Positions 50,209 through 61,778 are shown, numbered from the stretch's first letter. The stretch is DNA of 64,000 nucleotides from Aradus depressus (GCA_963662175.1 OY759215.1:23735079-23799078), one strand, 5' to 3'. Numbers and translations are program-made. Notes: generated from the letters alone by a model not told the origin.

Positions 50209-50850
50209 GTGGACCAGGGTTCTAGGACTATACTATGTAACATAGGTACTCTTTTACGGATTGCTGTAGGACCGACACTATTTAACATATTCCTCGAGAA
50301 TCATGGATATAAGGCAGTAGCCTATGTCGACGATTTCGTGGTCACGGAGCAAGCTGATAGACATGCCACCCTGACTTCGAGCAAGCCGTCATCGATGGCA
50401 TAGGCTACTAGTGCTGCGCTAATAAGCTGTTTCACCAAAGAACCTTGGCTTTTCTTATGAGAGGCACATTGAGAGCCAAGTTTTGTTGATCTGCCAGGAT
50501 TATGGCAAAAAGTTGGACGAGAAATTCGCATACTTCCCAGACTACCAGGTATGCCTCGACTCTACGCTGGTACAGCCTGACCACAGAAGTCCCAGCTATT
50601 TTCAGGTATATGAGATTTTAACTCCAAACTTTTATTTAAGAACAACCCAAACTGTTCATGCGGGGGCATCGAGACTGCAGAACATATCTTCGAATGTTCA
50701 CTGGACAGACCAGGCCAGGGAGAAGTTGATACGCGGTACCGGGTCATACCTGGGACTGGACCTTCGGCACTTGGTGACGTAGACCGGCTACCTAGTGTTC
50801 AGCTGGTTTGGCGGCTCCTGGCGGGAGCAGAAGAAAGCAGTATGACGAAC
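50209..50850 (+). pseudogene. R1/Jockey-like non-LTR reverse transcriptase remnant
   Basis: VGPTLFNIF followed by YKAVAYVDDFVV (50320-50340) is the RT catalytic block with YVDD in place of YADD. Further on, AREKLIRGTGSYLGLDLRHL and TGYLVF lead to a KKAV stop (near 50842), the 3' end of the same kind of ORF. Large parts are missing and several stops interrupt it. The 3' end is related to 56930-57035. Confidence 0.6.
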
Positions 50851-51060
50851 TGGGTCGTATATTGAGCAGCCGCTGGTCGCTCCAAGCCTTTCACAGCCTC
50901 ACTCAAATCGAAATAAATAGAGGAATGATAGTAATGCCCTAACTTGATCTCGGACTCTCAATGTGTGGAAATACTTCACAAGTGTGTAATAATATAACAT
51001 TATAATATTGACTATACACTTTCGTGGTTGTGTTTTTCAACAAGCTGTGAAACTTGTGTA

Positions 51061-51368
51061 CCCAGAGACGGACTTACACTTTGTTGCACCCTGAGACAAA
51101 AAAATATTCTGCCGTACACCTATGGAAAGAGAACTACATATTTTCGTTTACACAGAAATTTTTTTTAAATTTAATCCTAAGTATTGTTATTAATATATTA
51201 AAACAATTATTATGGAATATCTGTAGTAAATGAGAAGTCTCTTTAAAAAATCGATTTTAGTGTAAAAATCCAGTGAAATGAATGTGAATTCAATTTGAAA
51301 AAAAAAATCTGAAATTTTGCCGCCCAGGGCAAATGCCTTCAGTGCCTTTATTGTAAATCCGTTCCTGC
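51061..51368. mobile_element. hAT-like MITE
   Basis: Begins CAGAGACGGACTTACA and ends TGTAAATCCGTTCCTG, imperfect inverted termini of the CAGNG...CNCTG type used by hAT elements. The interior has tttgccgcccagggcaaatg. The 8-bp duplications are not clear. Confidence 0.5.
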
Positions 51369-51489
51369 TTGTACTGTACATATATACATATATGTATCAT
51401 ATTTGGGCGTATTGCATTAATTGGTTCCAATTTGCTTAACTCTGGTTCAATACAGCTCCCTGACAGCGAAAATTAAACAGTTAAGAGGA

Positions 51490-51832
51490 GAGGGCGCCTG
51501 TAGCTCAATAGTATGCATGCTTGCTTAGTATTCTCAAGAGAGCGGGTTCGAAACCCGGTCGAGGCCCTTAGGTTTTTTATTTGAGAAGTGAATAAATCTT
51601 GAGCATGCGGTCCTTCGAACGGAACGTTAAGCGATGGTCCTGAGCCTGTACGATAACAAGTACTCGTTAAAGACCCCTACCCTAGGTGAATAAAAATGTA
51701 GGGTAAGCAAAATTTAAAACTCTCACTGTAGAGTCGGGCTCATGTCCATCAGAACGACAAAAGAGCGCTCTGGTAGTAGGCAATATGACCTCGAACTTGA
51801 AAGCCCGGGTATGGGTCACAATAACTAACTAT
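51490..51832 (+). mobile_element. tRNA-derived SINE, near full-length
   Basis: About 340 bp. tRNA-like head gggcgcctgtagctcaatag (A box) and gcgggttcgaaacccgg (B box), then tttttatttgagaagtg, gcatgcggtccttcg, gttaagcgatggtcctgagc, tactcgttaaagacccctac, gggtaagcaaaattta, gagcgctctggtagtaggca and gcccgggtatgggtcacaat. Pol III promoter boxes are intact. Confidence 0.85.
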
Positions 51833-52289
51833 AGTTAAGAGGAAGAGGAGAAAACCAACTAGTACAGAAATTTTCAAGTTCAGTAACTCGAACATATTGT
51901 GGAAACTTGTAATAAATAAATAAAACAAACAAATGTTCTAATGGATGTGAGGGAGACATTAGATCTGGGCATATGTACCCCACCCACACAGCTTATTTAG
52001 ATATCATTTGAATGCCATCCGAGTACAAGACCTGTTTTCTGGTTTGACATAAAACCAGCTCCTGTCAGACGGAACATGCTGCATGTAATAACGGAGATAT
52101 ATGTGGACCACTTCCACTCATCAGATAGGATCGGACAAACCTGTTTGCCAAACAATAACACTCTCTCTACATGACAAAATATATCTAGACTATCATATGA
52201 GTGTTTAGCAGGGACACATTCACTTGATCATATCTCCTTTATATGCCCAATCCTCATTTTCTTCATTGACGTTGTCTCTTTTATGATTT

Positions 52290-53275
52290 TACTAGCGGTA
52301 CGAACCGGCGTTGCCCGGGAACATCACTATCATTAATGCTATTTCTAGGCCAATCTTCCACTGTACATTTATAAGGCTGCAATTTTCAATGATTTATATG
52401 AATAATGAGGCATGTCGTCATTCAAATCAACAAAAAGGCAATGATGTTTTCAGTTGTGGTACCTCCCCATTCCATTTTTATAGTCAACTTAAGAAAGCTA
52501 TATTTTTATCCTGTTCTTGTAAAGACCTTAAAAAAGCATCACTCAATAATTTTATACATAATCGAGTAACATAACCTGACAGTGATAACCACAAGGAAAG
52601 CTAAGTCGCTCTTTTGTTTTTGTTTTTTTCTTCGTTTTTGGAGGGTATTTCAACCACAAAGGGTCATGAGTGCCCGGTACGACGATCTTTTGGTCAGGTG
52701 TCAATAAGCAATGTTAATCTTCTTCACCAGGTGCGAGAGTAGAAGCCAGGCAGGAACAAGTAGTACCACTTTTAAGGAAATTTATCTCTATATACTGAAA
52801 CATTGTAACTTAATTGAACAAATGGTTAAAGTCGCTCTTGAACCATAATGGTGGGCGGAGGCTAGGTTGGGATGCGGACAACATATTCTAATATGGATAA
52901 CCACAAAGGGAAGTTACCTCACTCATGTATCATCGTGAAAGCATCAATTAGTCGGATTACATGACCTGACACGGATAACTATAAAGGGAAGTTACCTCGC
53001 TCAGGTGACATTGTGGGAAACCGTTAGTCGGTTACATGACCTGACACGGATAACCACAAAGTGCGAAGTGAGGTTACCCAGGAAAGCAACATAGATAAAT
53101 AACATTTTTGAATAGCGAAAGAGGGGCGAACCAGGCAAAAGGTAGAGAGGAAGGGGGGGGGGGGGGGGGTGAGGAAAGAGACATTTTTTTTTATTCTTTG
53201 TCCCGGTTTTCGCACGTAATCGACTTCAGATAAAGTGATATAACGCAAAATTACTTCCGGGTAAACTGCTAGTAT
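52290..53275. repeat. Repeat block bounded by inverted TACTAGC(G/A)GT motifs
   Basis: The left edge reads TACTAGCGGTACGAACCGGC and GTTGCCCGGGAA. The right edge, on the other strand, reads TACTAGCAGTTTACCCGGAA. Inside are three or four units of about 80-100 bp with tgacctgacacggataacca, caaagggaagttacctcgct and cattgtgggaaa, and a poly-G tract (53153-53170). One unit word recurs at 61371-61400. It may be a Helitron-like or foldback element; I cannot assign it. Confidence 0.5.
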
Positions 53276-54562
53276 AGATATGAAAATAGGTACAGGTAAA
53301 TGATATTAGCAATATTTTGCTCTCTGTTCTTTGGGTAAATTGAATAAACTGCAAATCATGATACACATTACCCAAATCCGTCAACTTATTAAATAATGAT
53401 TTGAAATGCCAATCAGTGAAAAACGTTACAAATTTACAAAAACTATGCTGCAAAAACTCAAAGTACTTCCTCCTAAAAGACAATTTTTCCATCTTTGATC
53501 AAAGTCTTTCAGATTTTTTCATAAGAGTTTAGCGTCCATTAGCGGAAAATGCAATCAATAAATATGTCAAAGAGAGTGACTGACCTCGTAACATGTTGGT
53601 CCGGTGAGTTTCCCATCATACTCTTCTATTGATTTCAAGAATTCAATGTCACATAACCAAACATAGCTTTGTCACGTTATTCTGCCAAGGAAAAAATGTT
53701 TTAACACACAAAACGTTGATTGAATCAAAAGTATGTTCTTACTTTGTTGCATTCTAATAATAACAGTACATTACCATTCTGACTTCTTTCTAGTGACAAT
53801 TATTGAGACAACACGCGAGGCATATAAGGAATGAAAATTACCCACTTAGAACATTTTCACTTTACCCTCATACAAGTTGGCAGACCGGATTTAGCAAAGC
53901 TAGAATTTAAACGCACAATAAAAAAAAGCAACTTACCGAGTAAGAAAGGTTAATTACACAGTACAAATATGATAAATGCACAGTAAAATGCAACACTGTA
54001 AATAAAATTTTAACCCAATAACTAAAAATGTATTGCCTAGTGAGTTAATCCAATAACAAGGCGCAGTAAGGAATTTCAGAACACTCGGTAAACAATTTGA
54101 ATGTCCAGTAAGAAAAATTAAAGACTACGATTTAAAATGCACAGTACAAAATTGCAGTTTACCGAGTAAATCCAATTGATGCATCCGAGGAAATAAAATG
54201 TTGACCCTCCCGTCGGTCTTTTTAGTGAAACAGTCCAGTTTCTCCTGATTAGAGAAACCACGTGAGGGAGCATAAAAAAAATATCTAATTGCGAATAGGC
54301 TAATTTATTTACCTTGAATATATCCTTTTTAGTCTGCCGTTATTATTTTTACTATTCGTTAAATATTTTTATACTAATATTTAATTTATTTGCTAAGAAT
54401 ATATCCTTCTTTTCTTTATTATTCGTTTACTTTTTTAACCGTGTTATAAATAACTTCTAAGTTGAGGAACGCGGACATATTGTGGAATTTGTAATAAATA
54501 AATAAAACAAGCTTATTTTTTGAAATGTTGTCTATTCCACTAATAACACAACAGTTACTCAC
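53276..54562. other. Intergenic, no gene recognised
   Basis: AT-rich, with repeated words such as cacagtaaaa and ccgagtaa between 53900 and 54180 suggesting a very degraded short repeat. No coding signal. Confidence 0.45.
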
Positions 54563-54700
54563 CAAGGGTAGGGGTCTTTAAAGAGTACCTGACATCGTAC
54601 AGGGACCATCGCTTAACGTCCCATCCGAAGGACGCAATGCTTAAGGACCTCGGCCGGGTTTCGAACCCACGATCTTGAGCTCAGAATGCAAGCCCTCTTG
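54563..54700 (-). mobile_element. tRNA-derived SINE, 5' half
   Basis: On the minus strand: B box ggttcgaaacccgg, then cattgcgtccttcggatggg, acgttaagcgatggtccctg and aaagacccctaccctt. The distal half is absent. Confidence 0.75.
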
Positions 54701-56149
54701 ATACTTCATATATTAATTGACAATCAAAACAGTTGTTTGCATTCATAAGGTAAACTACACAAAAAATTATTTATTTTTTAATTATTTAATTGAGAAGAAA
54801 AGTTTTAAATTATGTTCAAAATACAATGTTATTATTTATGAATTATTAATAGTTTTATAGATAGCTGTATTCTGTGCAATGAAAAGTATTGGATTTGATG
54901 TTTGCATATTTTATATATGAAAAAATGTATGCAATAATGTTTTAAAGGTAGGGGCGGCGAGATTTCAGTGGTCTATACTTGAAAAATATATAAATCCGGC
55001 TCTGCAAGTAGGGTTATCTAACATGTTTTATGCAAGCGTTTATCACTTACAGTGTGTCAGCTGAACTGTCCAAAGCGTTTTTTTTGAAAACGGAATCGTT
55101 GGTAAAATGGTTAATATTTTAGAAGAAAACGATATAAGATAAAAGTTGAATGTTGTAAAAAGATAGTTGTTTAAGTGATGAGAGTGAGCTGAGGTTTCTT
55201 TTTCACTTTACCAGCTTTACGTTGAATAGGGGAAGTTACGTAATCAGTCAAAAGTTTTATTTCAACGTAACATAACGATGTCAACCCAAGCTGCCACCGG
55301 AATGTCGTATTTTTTCTGACAAGGGGTCAGATTTAGAAGAAATCAAAAAATAAATAAAAAGTAACGTTTATGTGTTCGTATGTCTGTGAAGAAGTTAACT
55401 CCTGAATAGAATGAATTATCGACATGAAATTTTTTATGTGAATTCAGAAGCCCATAAAGACGAAACGTACTGAAATTTATAAATTTAGTTTGTTATAGGA
55501 TCGTCCAAATTGTACAAAAAGTGAAGGGTTGCAATTTGGGATTATAGTAAGTCACGGTTCCACCTCCTCTTCAGTCTCCTGGGGGTATTGTGTGGCAAGT
55601 ACGGTGAAGAAAGTGTATGCAATGATTCGTGAATGTATGCAATTAGTTATGGAAACGTCTGTAAAGATCCAGAATTGTGTCATGTATTGTGTTTATCATG
55701 AGGTCAGAGTGTGAATGTTTTGTTCCTTACGTATCGTGGGCATTGTGCGATGAATCTAAAAGTAACTTTGATTGGAAAACCTGAAATCGTTTAGTTGAGA
55801 TGTTTTTGTCTCACCGTAAATTTGTTAGTACATCTAGAATGGTTTGATTAGGGATGTGTGACAGTTGCGTTCTTTTGTTAAGGGTAGTTCTGAGTGTCTG
55901 ATCAGTAGGGAATAAAGTATTTTAAGCCTTCTTGCTTAATGTATTGAGAGAGTTGTAGGTCAGACTTCTGCTGGTCTACGTCCTACATACCTCAAGGTGT
56001 TTGTTTGGGGGAGGGGCTTGTTATTAATAAAAACGGTGGGAAATGTATCTCGTCTTGGTCGAAATGTTCTTTGTTGTGATTTGTCCGTGTATACAGTTAC
56101 ATCGACACAAAAATAAAAAACCTTAGGGCCCTTCTTATGCTCGCCGTAC
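54701..56149. other. Intergenic with a dispersed-repeat copy
   Basis: Contains the dispersed repeat at 55378-55500 (ctcctgaatagaatgaatta, tcgacatgaaattttttatg, gaattcagaagcccataaag). No gene recognised. Confidence 0.5.
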
Positions 56150-56335
56150 TTCGGGGCGATCGTACCGAGACTGTACGATGTCAGGTACTTGTTAAATACC
56201 CCGAACTTTGATAACAAAACTTGAGTAGGTAAAATTTAGGACTCACATACTACAGTCGGATCGACGAAAGAGCGCGCTTGTAGTAGGCGATATGATCTCG
56301 TAGTTAAAACCCAGGCATGAGTCGCAATAACTAAC
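56150..56335 (+). mobile_element. tRNA-derived SINE, 3' half
   Basis: Starts near gtaccgagactgtacgatgt and runs through gtaggtaaaatttaggactc, gagcgcgcttgtagtaggcg and gttaaaacccaggcatgagt to aataactaac. No tRNA-like head. Confidence 0.7.
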
Positions 56336-56826
56336 TCGACACAAAATTGTATATGTGATTTCAGAAGTACCTGATTAAACTTGATTAATTTTCAGTCAAA
56401 TCGGACGGAGGAGTGTGAAAACTTAGTTGATTACAAATAATTCGAATTAGAGAAGAACTTGCCAATAATTCACAGATTATTTTTTTCTTCTTGGTTTACT
56501 TGTGCTCATCTATAGAGAGAAGGGGCACAATACTATGGCAGCCGTACTAGGCTATCAGCACTATTCGTATTCCGCGGAAGGGTGTCTGGAGAGTGCTCCA
56601 CGGACACCTTCAGTCTTATTGAGTAACCACATCCCCAATTTGGATTCAGATGTAGGAAGCTATTTGCGACCCCTACAACTTTCTCTCACTGTCACACATC
56701 CGCCCTACTCTCTAACTCACTCACCGCTCATCCGCATCTGGGCCGACTATAACACAAACTTCCTATATTCTTATTTGATGTGCGGGTTAATTTATTTATT
56801 TAAAGTCACAACTATGTAAAAAAACA

Positions 56827-57400
56827 AGATTTCTTTATTTCGAGGAAGAGGGAAGGGGGGGTGGGGGGAGGGGGGGGGGGGGGGGTTCGTGCGCCTATGA
56901 CATTTTCCCTCACAATTCACCAAGAATGTTAAAAAAATGTTGGCAAAGAGATCTCCTGCAGCTGGTGACGGAGACCGGCTACCCAGTGCTCAGCCGATTT
57001 GACGCCTGGCAGAGAAAGAAGAAAGCAGTCTGACCCTACGCCGGTGGCCAGTAAAACTCGCCGGCGACCAATTGCGATGATCGGCGGCCGTTCCCTGCCC
57101 ACCTTGGTTTGTGTTGCAACGCTCCATAAAGCGCTGACTGATGGGGTGACAGAAGCGACAACGGGCTGGCCTAACCGCTCACACACGCATGGTCAGACTG
57201 TTTTCTTCCTTCTTCGCAAGGAGGCAACAAATCGGCTGAACACCTAGAGGTATCTCTGTCACCAGCTACAGGAGATCTCCTTGTTAACCTCTCTTTAACG
57301 TTCTTGGTGGAGTGTGTGGGGAAATGTCATAGTCACACGCCTCCCCCTCCTCCGCCCCTTCCTCCTCCCTCTCTTCCTCAAAATAAAGATCTCATCACAT
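56827..57400. repeat. Large imperfect inverted repeat made of two R1-like 3' ends
   Basis: Left arm 56827 to about 57040, right arm about 57185-57400, spacer about 145 bp. Shared words (right arm read on the minus strand): ctttattt, gaggaaga, a G-rich tract, tatgacatttt/tcccc, caccaagaa, gagatctcctg, agctggtgac, cagccgattt and cagtctgacc. The left arm reads RDLLQLVTETGYPVLSRFDA and ends KKKAV then a stop, the same C-terminus as the remnant at 50.8 kb. Arms have diverged, so it is not recent. Confidence 0.65.
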
Positions 57401-57477
57401 GTTTCATTAAAAAAATTTTTAAATATATATATTTTGACTAGATCTATTATAGTACGAACTGAAAACAATCAATCAAA

Positions 57478-57598
57478 AAAGCTAGCCTACTGAGCTCAAG
57501 ATCGCTGGTTCCATGATGTTTTTATATCTGGGAGGTGAAAAAACCATGAGCACGCCTTCCTTCGGAAGTGACGTTAGCGATGGTCCCGAGCCTTTATA
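57478..57598 (+). mobile_element. tRNA-derived SINE, 5' fragment
   Basis: ctactgagctcaagatcgct, ttatatctgggaggtg, gagcacgccttccttcgg and gttagcgatggtcccgagcc; it stops there. Confidence 0.65.
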
Positions 57599-57924
57599 TT
57601 TCTAATAGGTCTTAACACAGGAAAAACAATAGTTACGGAAGTAATGAATGTATCAACATGAAATTTAGCACGGTAATTCTTACAAGAAGAAAAATAAAAA
57701 TGAGGAAACTCTTTATAATAAAAATTGACAATAATTATATGTATTCCACTATAAAAAAAACTTAAAAAAAAAATAAATCTCTTACTATTATATTTACTTC
57801 ATTTTGGTATTTTGTTTACTTTATTAGATTATGGCAACTCAAATATTTGTAAATGTCATGTTAAGGTAGTTACATTTTATATTACATTTTATACTTTATT
57901 AGTAGTTAGGTAGTTATTTTGACT

Positions 57925-58085
57925 AATGCCCAGGCTTTAACTACGATCACCTACTACCAGAGCGCTCTTTCGTTGTTCTGGTGGCCATGAGCCCGACTCT
58001 ACGTTGGGAGTACTAAATTTTGCCTACCTAGGTTTACGACTATCTCTTAACGTCCCATCCGAAGGACGGCGTGCTCAAGGTGTTT
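57925..58085 (-). mobile_element. tRNA-derived SINE, internally deleted 3' part
   Basis: On the minus strand: ccttcggatgggacgttaag, taggcaaaatttagt and gagcgctctggtagtaggtg, ending gttaaagcctgggcatt. Head absent. Confidence 0.7.
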
Positions 58086-58379
58086 TCACCTACTGTTTAC
58101 CCGATTATTTTCGCTTCATGGCTGGGTCTACATATAACTTTTCAAGTTCCATATACATATATAAATTCAATAGATTCCAAGATATCCCAGAGAGAATCCA
58201 GTCTAATAAGGTAATTTTTAATTAATTTCAGTATACGCCGGCTTTCCGTGAAATGATATGTAACGCTATTTGACACCGACATATATAACATGAAACAGAC
58301 GTCTGTTCAAACAAATAAAAATCATTCCAGCCATGTAAGGGCAAAATATTAATTTTATACGTATAGGTTAAGGTTAGGT

Positions 58380-58712
58380 TTTATGACTCTTGTCCGGGCT
58401 TCAACTACGAGGTCATATCTCCTACTACCAGAGCGCTCTTTCGTCACTCTGGTGGACATGAACCCGACTCTACTGTGGGAGCCCTAAATTTTGCTTACCC
58501 TAAATTTTTATTCAACTAGAGCAGGGGTCTTTAACGAGTACCTGACATGGTACAGGCTCGGGACCATCGCTTAACGTCCCATCCGAAGGACGGCGTGCTT
58601 AAGTTTATTTGACCTCCCAGATAAAATAAACTAAGGGCCTCGGTCGGGTTTCGAACCCACGATCTTGATCTCAGAAGGCAAGCACGCATACCACTGAGCT
58701 ACCGGCGCCCTC
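58380..58712 (-). mobile_element. tRNA-derived SINE, full-length
   Basis: On the minus strand: gggcgccggtagctcagtgg (A box), gtgggttcgaaacccgacc (B box), then the complete body and the aagcccggacaagagtcata ending. With 51490 it best defines the family (about 330-340 bp). Confidence 0.87.
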
Positions 58713-59577
58713 TTTTTTACGTGATATCTTCCCTTTGTCCTGATATTAGTCTCTGAGTATAATAACCCCTATTGTTTATCAACCAAATCGGTAAATTAGA
58801 TTCAGTGCAAAACTTAGTTCATTAATTAACACTGGGGAAGTACATTGGCGGTGATTCACCCACGGAAAAAAAAAACTAAAAGAATTCTTATTTATCCGGA
58901 CATCAGAAAAAAAAGTCGATCTTGGTAACCGCCCCGCCCATACTACGATACTAACTAAAAATGGACATTCGGATAAACGAGGGTCCTGAGCAGGCCAATG
59001 AGAGGGGCAGAACGGATGATCGCATCCCCGCCCTCCTGGCCTCCCCCTCCACAGCTACAAGACGCCAGCCCAGCAGTCCAGTAGTTGGTGAGAGGTTGGT
59101 TCGTGTAGTGCTTGGTCGGTCTGTTCTCTGCCTCAGTTACGTACACAAACACGCACTTTGGCACTTTTCTCCTGCTTGCCCTCACCTGCTATTTATGGAG
59201 AATATGCAGTGGACACTCACTTGTTGACAATAAGGTAATTAATTTTTTTTTATAAGTGAAAAGTACATATAAGAAAGGTACCTTACTTGGCGCGAAAAAT
59301 TTCAAAAGTAAGCATATTAAATAATTCTATTTGAATGTGCGGATAAATTGTGATGTACCTTTCAGGGTGTATATTAAAAAGTAGTTTGGAAATTATTAGA
59401 GGAAGTGTCAAAAGCCTCTGTGATGGACAAGTCGTAAGTGGTAAGCGCATATTCGCAGGGGCGGATCGAGAGAGGAAACTTATATATATAAATATACATA
59501 TATATGTATACTTCTCATTACTAATGAGTTATTTCAAATCGATAAAAAAATTAACAATTTGAAATATAGTGACTAAG
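58713..59577. other. Intergenic, no gene recognised
   Basis: A GC-richer island at 58960-59200 has open frames on both strands but no recognisable domain. The dispersed-repeat word aaccaaatcggtaaat occurs near 58780. Confidence 0.45.
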
Positions 59578-59579
59578 AA

Positions 59580-59785
59580 GGGCGCCGGTAGCTCAGAGTT
59601 AGTGTGCTAGCCAACTGAGCTCAAGATCGCGGGTTTGAAACCCGGGCCGAAGATCGAAGATGTCCTTAGGCTTTTTATCTGAGAGGGCTCATATTCATTA
59701 GAGCGACGAGAGAACACTCTGGTAGTAGGCGATATGACCTCGTAGTTAAAGCCCGGGTAAGAGTCACAATAATTAATATAGTAAC
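59580..59785 (+). mobile_element. tRNA-derived SINE, internally deleted
   Basis: Intact head (gggcgccggtagctcagagt; gcgggtttgaaacccgg), then a jump from tttttatctgagag to gagcgacgagagaacactct, and the family 3' end gttaaagcccgggtaagagt. Confidence 0.8.
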
Positions 59786-60175
59786 TGTTATAGACGGTTT
59801 TTAATCGAATATTTGAAAAGTAAAATTAAGTTTGACAATATTTTTCTCTTATTAAGACCGTTTCGTTAGGGGATTCGTTAGGGGGGTTCTCTTATCTTCC
59901 TCTGGATCCGCCTCTGACATAATGTAGAAGATAAGTGCCATTGTTAATTTGTCATAAATGATGTCTCATAAAATATGTGTTAAAGACAATATAAAAATAA
60001 GTTCTTTTTCTGATTTCAATTTCAAACAATATTTTTTTTTTTGTACTCTCCATTGTTTCTAACTTTGACGGATTGCATTCTTTTCATTTCTTGATATGCC
60101 CATGGATGTTTAGAATGAGATGGGTTAGCTGTAGAGACACACGCTAACGTTATAGGGCCGCATAGGGCCTCCTAA

Positions 60176-60784
60176 AGGCGCGTACACACTAGGCGAACGC
60201 ATGCGACCGAACGAGAGGGAACGCATGCGTTTGCACAATGTGTACGCCAAAACGCAGGCGCACGAACATTTACGAACGCATGCGTTTGCCTTCGGTGGGG
60301 TTCGCTCGGGAGGCGGTACATCAAAGAAAAATGCGGACCGCACGGGTTCGGCTTCAGTTATAGTGTGTACGTGATAACGCACATTCGTTCTTATTCACTG
60401 TTGTATTGTGTTGAACATGGAGTGGTGCAACACTGATTCCTTAAAATTAATATACTTGTACAGACAACATGAATGTTTGTGGAACCCCATCCATGATAAC
60501 TATAAAAATAAAATAAAGAAAAATGATGCCTGGGACGAAATTAGTTCGGTAATGAAGTGTGACTTAAAAGAGATTAAAAAGAAAATGAAATCCCCTTTAT
60601 TATTAAACACTTCACTTGATATAAAAACTTGTGTCACCATCACATGAACCGGAGAACGCTAAAGAACAACTACAAACGCATTCATTCGTTGTAATGTGGA
60701 CAGCAAGCAATTTTTTTAACGAACACCGCACAGATTCGGCCGCATCCATTCGGTCGCATGCGTTCGCCTAGTGTGTACGCGCCT
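60176..60784 (+). mobile_element. PIF/Harbinger-like non-autonomous element
   Basis: 609 bp with long inverted ends: AGGCGCGTACACACTAGGCG continuing aacgcatgcgaccgaa at the left, and the exact complement ending CGCCTAGTGTGTACGCGCCT at the right. It is flanked by TAA at 60173-60175 and 60785-60787, the 3-bp duplication typical of PIF/Harbinger. No transposase is present; it keeps a MADF-domain ORF. Confidence 0.85.
60408..60647 (+). CDS. MADF-domain ORF inside the Harbinger-like element
   Basis: 79 aa. LIYLYRQHECLWNPIHDNYK, then KNDAWDEISSVM and LKEIKKKM follow the MADF pattern (Leu-Ile start, LW pair, Tyr-Lys, AW-EI, KKK/M). PIF/Harbinger elements carry such a DNA-binding accessory gene next to the transposase. 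The usual C-terminal KW-NLR extension is lost, so it is probably truncated. It may be untranslated. Confidence 0.6.
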   Translation: MLNMEWCNTDSLKLIYLYRQHECLWNPIHDNYKNKIKKNDAWDEISSVMKCDLKEIKKKMKSPLLLNTSLDIKTCVTIT

Positions 60785-61575
60785 TAAGGTGGTGCAGAGC
60801 CTTGAGAGCTCCATGCCTTCTTTGTCTAATATCTCAGTTTTAGGGTCATAGAGCCCCCCTGAAAACTGAAAATTCATATGATTTCTATAGTTTCTTAATT
60901 AATAAAAGAAAGTATGAATTGTCGATTTTCAAAAGGGGTCCATGGTTCTAACGTTACGCGATAGACCCATGTTTTGAACAGCGATGGTTTTATGTTTTGA
61001 ACGTGTTCAAAAAAACAGACTAATTAGTTGCCGTTATAATTAAAACACATAGTAAGAAATTGGGACAAAAAATTATTTTTAATTCTTGAAAATATCTCAG
61101 AAACTGCGCGAGAAATGTTTGATTTTCGACACACCCTTACACCGATATCAAGCGTGTTATATATAAAATACATAATTATAACATAACCTAACATGCATAA
61201 TCACCTGGAAGGTTATAATATGTTTTTTGATTTAGATACGGGTGGTTGGGTTTTGCTTATGTTCTCCCTAAAAGGTTTCGCAGATAATTGCCAAAGAAAT
61301 GTTTTACTAAATTTTCTTTTCAAGATAAATATGTATTTCTATTTGATCTATAATATACAATATACAACATAACCTGAAACGGGTAACCACAAAGGTAGGT
61401 TGTCATATATTCCTGTTCCAGGACTGGCCTATTAAAGACCCCGAGTTGAGCTAACAGGGAAGGTATTGGATGCTTAGATCCCTAGGTGTACACACCAGCC
61501 TTCCTAATATGTCTATCTATAAATATTAGTCCTAATAAATGGAGGAAGATCTGGGATTTCTCTCCCGAGAGATAT
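60785..61575. other. Intergenic up to the LTR
   Basis: No gene. SINE-tail words of the 44.7-kb subfamily occur at 61420-61500 (ttaaagaccccgag, ggatgcttagatccctaggt), and a word from the 52-kb repeat block at 61371-61400. Confidence 0.5.
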
Positions 61576-61769
61576 GTTAACAAATACGAGGGTGGCTTTT
61601 TTAAAAAGTTTTTATTTCAATTTACAACACACCAAAGAATGAACAATTATGAAGAGAGACTAACTAAGTTGAACGGATCAAACAATACTGCCCATCCTCA
61701 GAGAGGTAGGGGGTATATATAGATAACCCAAGACTGTTGACGAGGCAGGCAGGTGTTCTGCATGTAACT
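61576..61769 (-). repeat. 3' LTR of the errantivirus
   Basis: Starts AGTTACATG directly after a purine-rich tract (AGGAAAGGAGG), as in gypsy-group LTRs. It holds a TATA box (TATATATA near 61721-61714), an initiator-like CAGTATTG about 25 bp on (near 61690) and AATAAA (61616-61611). The downstream end is placed at GTTAAC (61576) by resemblance to the start only, and could be up to 100 bp farther. Confidence 0.6.
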
Positions 61770-61778
61770 CCTCCTTTC

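Noticed and set aside
53153..53170. Poly-G tracts here, at 31276 and at 56868 as G-quadruplex regulators
   Set aside because: Plain homopolymer runs inside repeats; no link to a promoter or gene was visible.
56502..56819. 105-aa plus-strand frame
   Set aside because: No recognisable motif, next to SINE and R1-like debris; not enough to call a gene.
58382..58712. Possible functional tRNA genes at SINE heads (51.5, 58.4, 59.6 kb)
   Set aside because: A and B boxes are present but the acceptor stems do not close properly, and each head continues into the same SINE body.
58955..59227. Overlapping 76- and 88-aa frames in a GC-richer patch
   Set aside because: No domain, no splice sites in phase; probably transposon debris.
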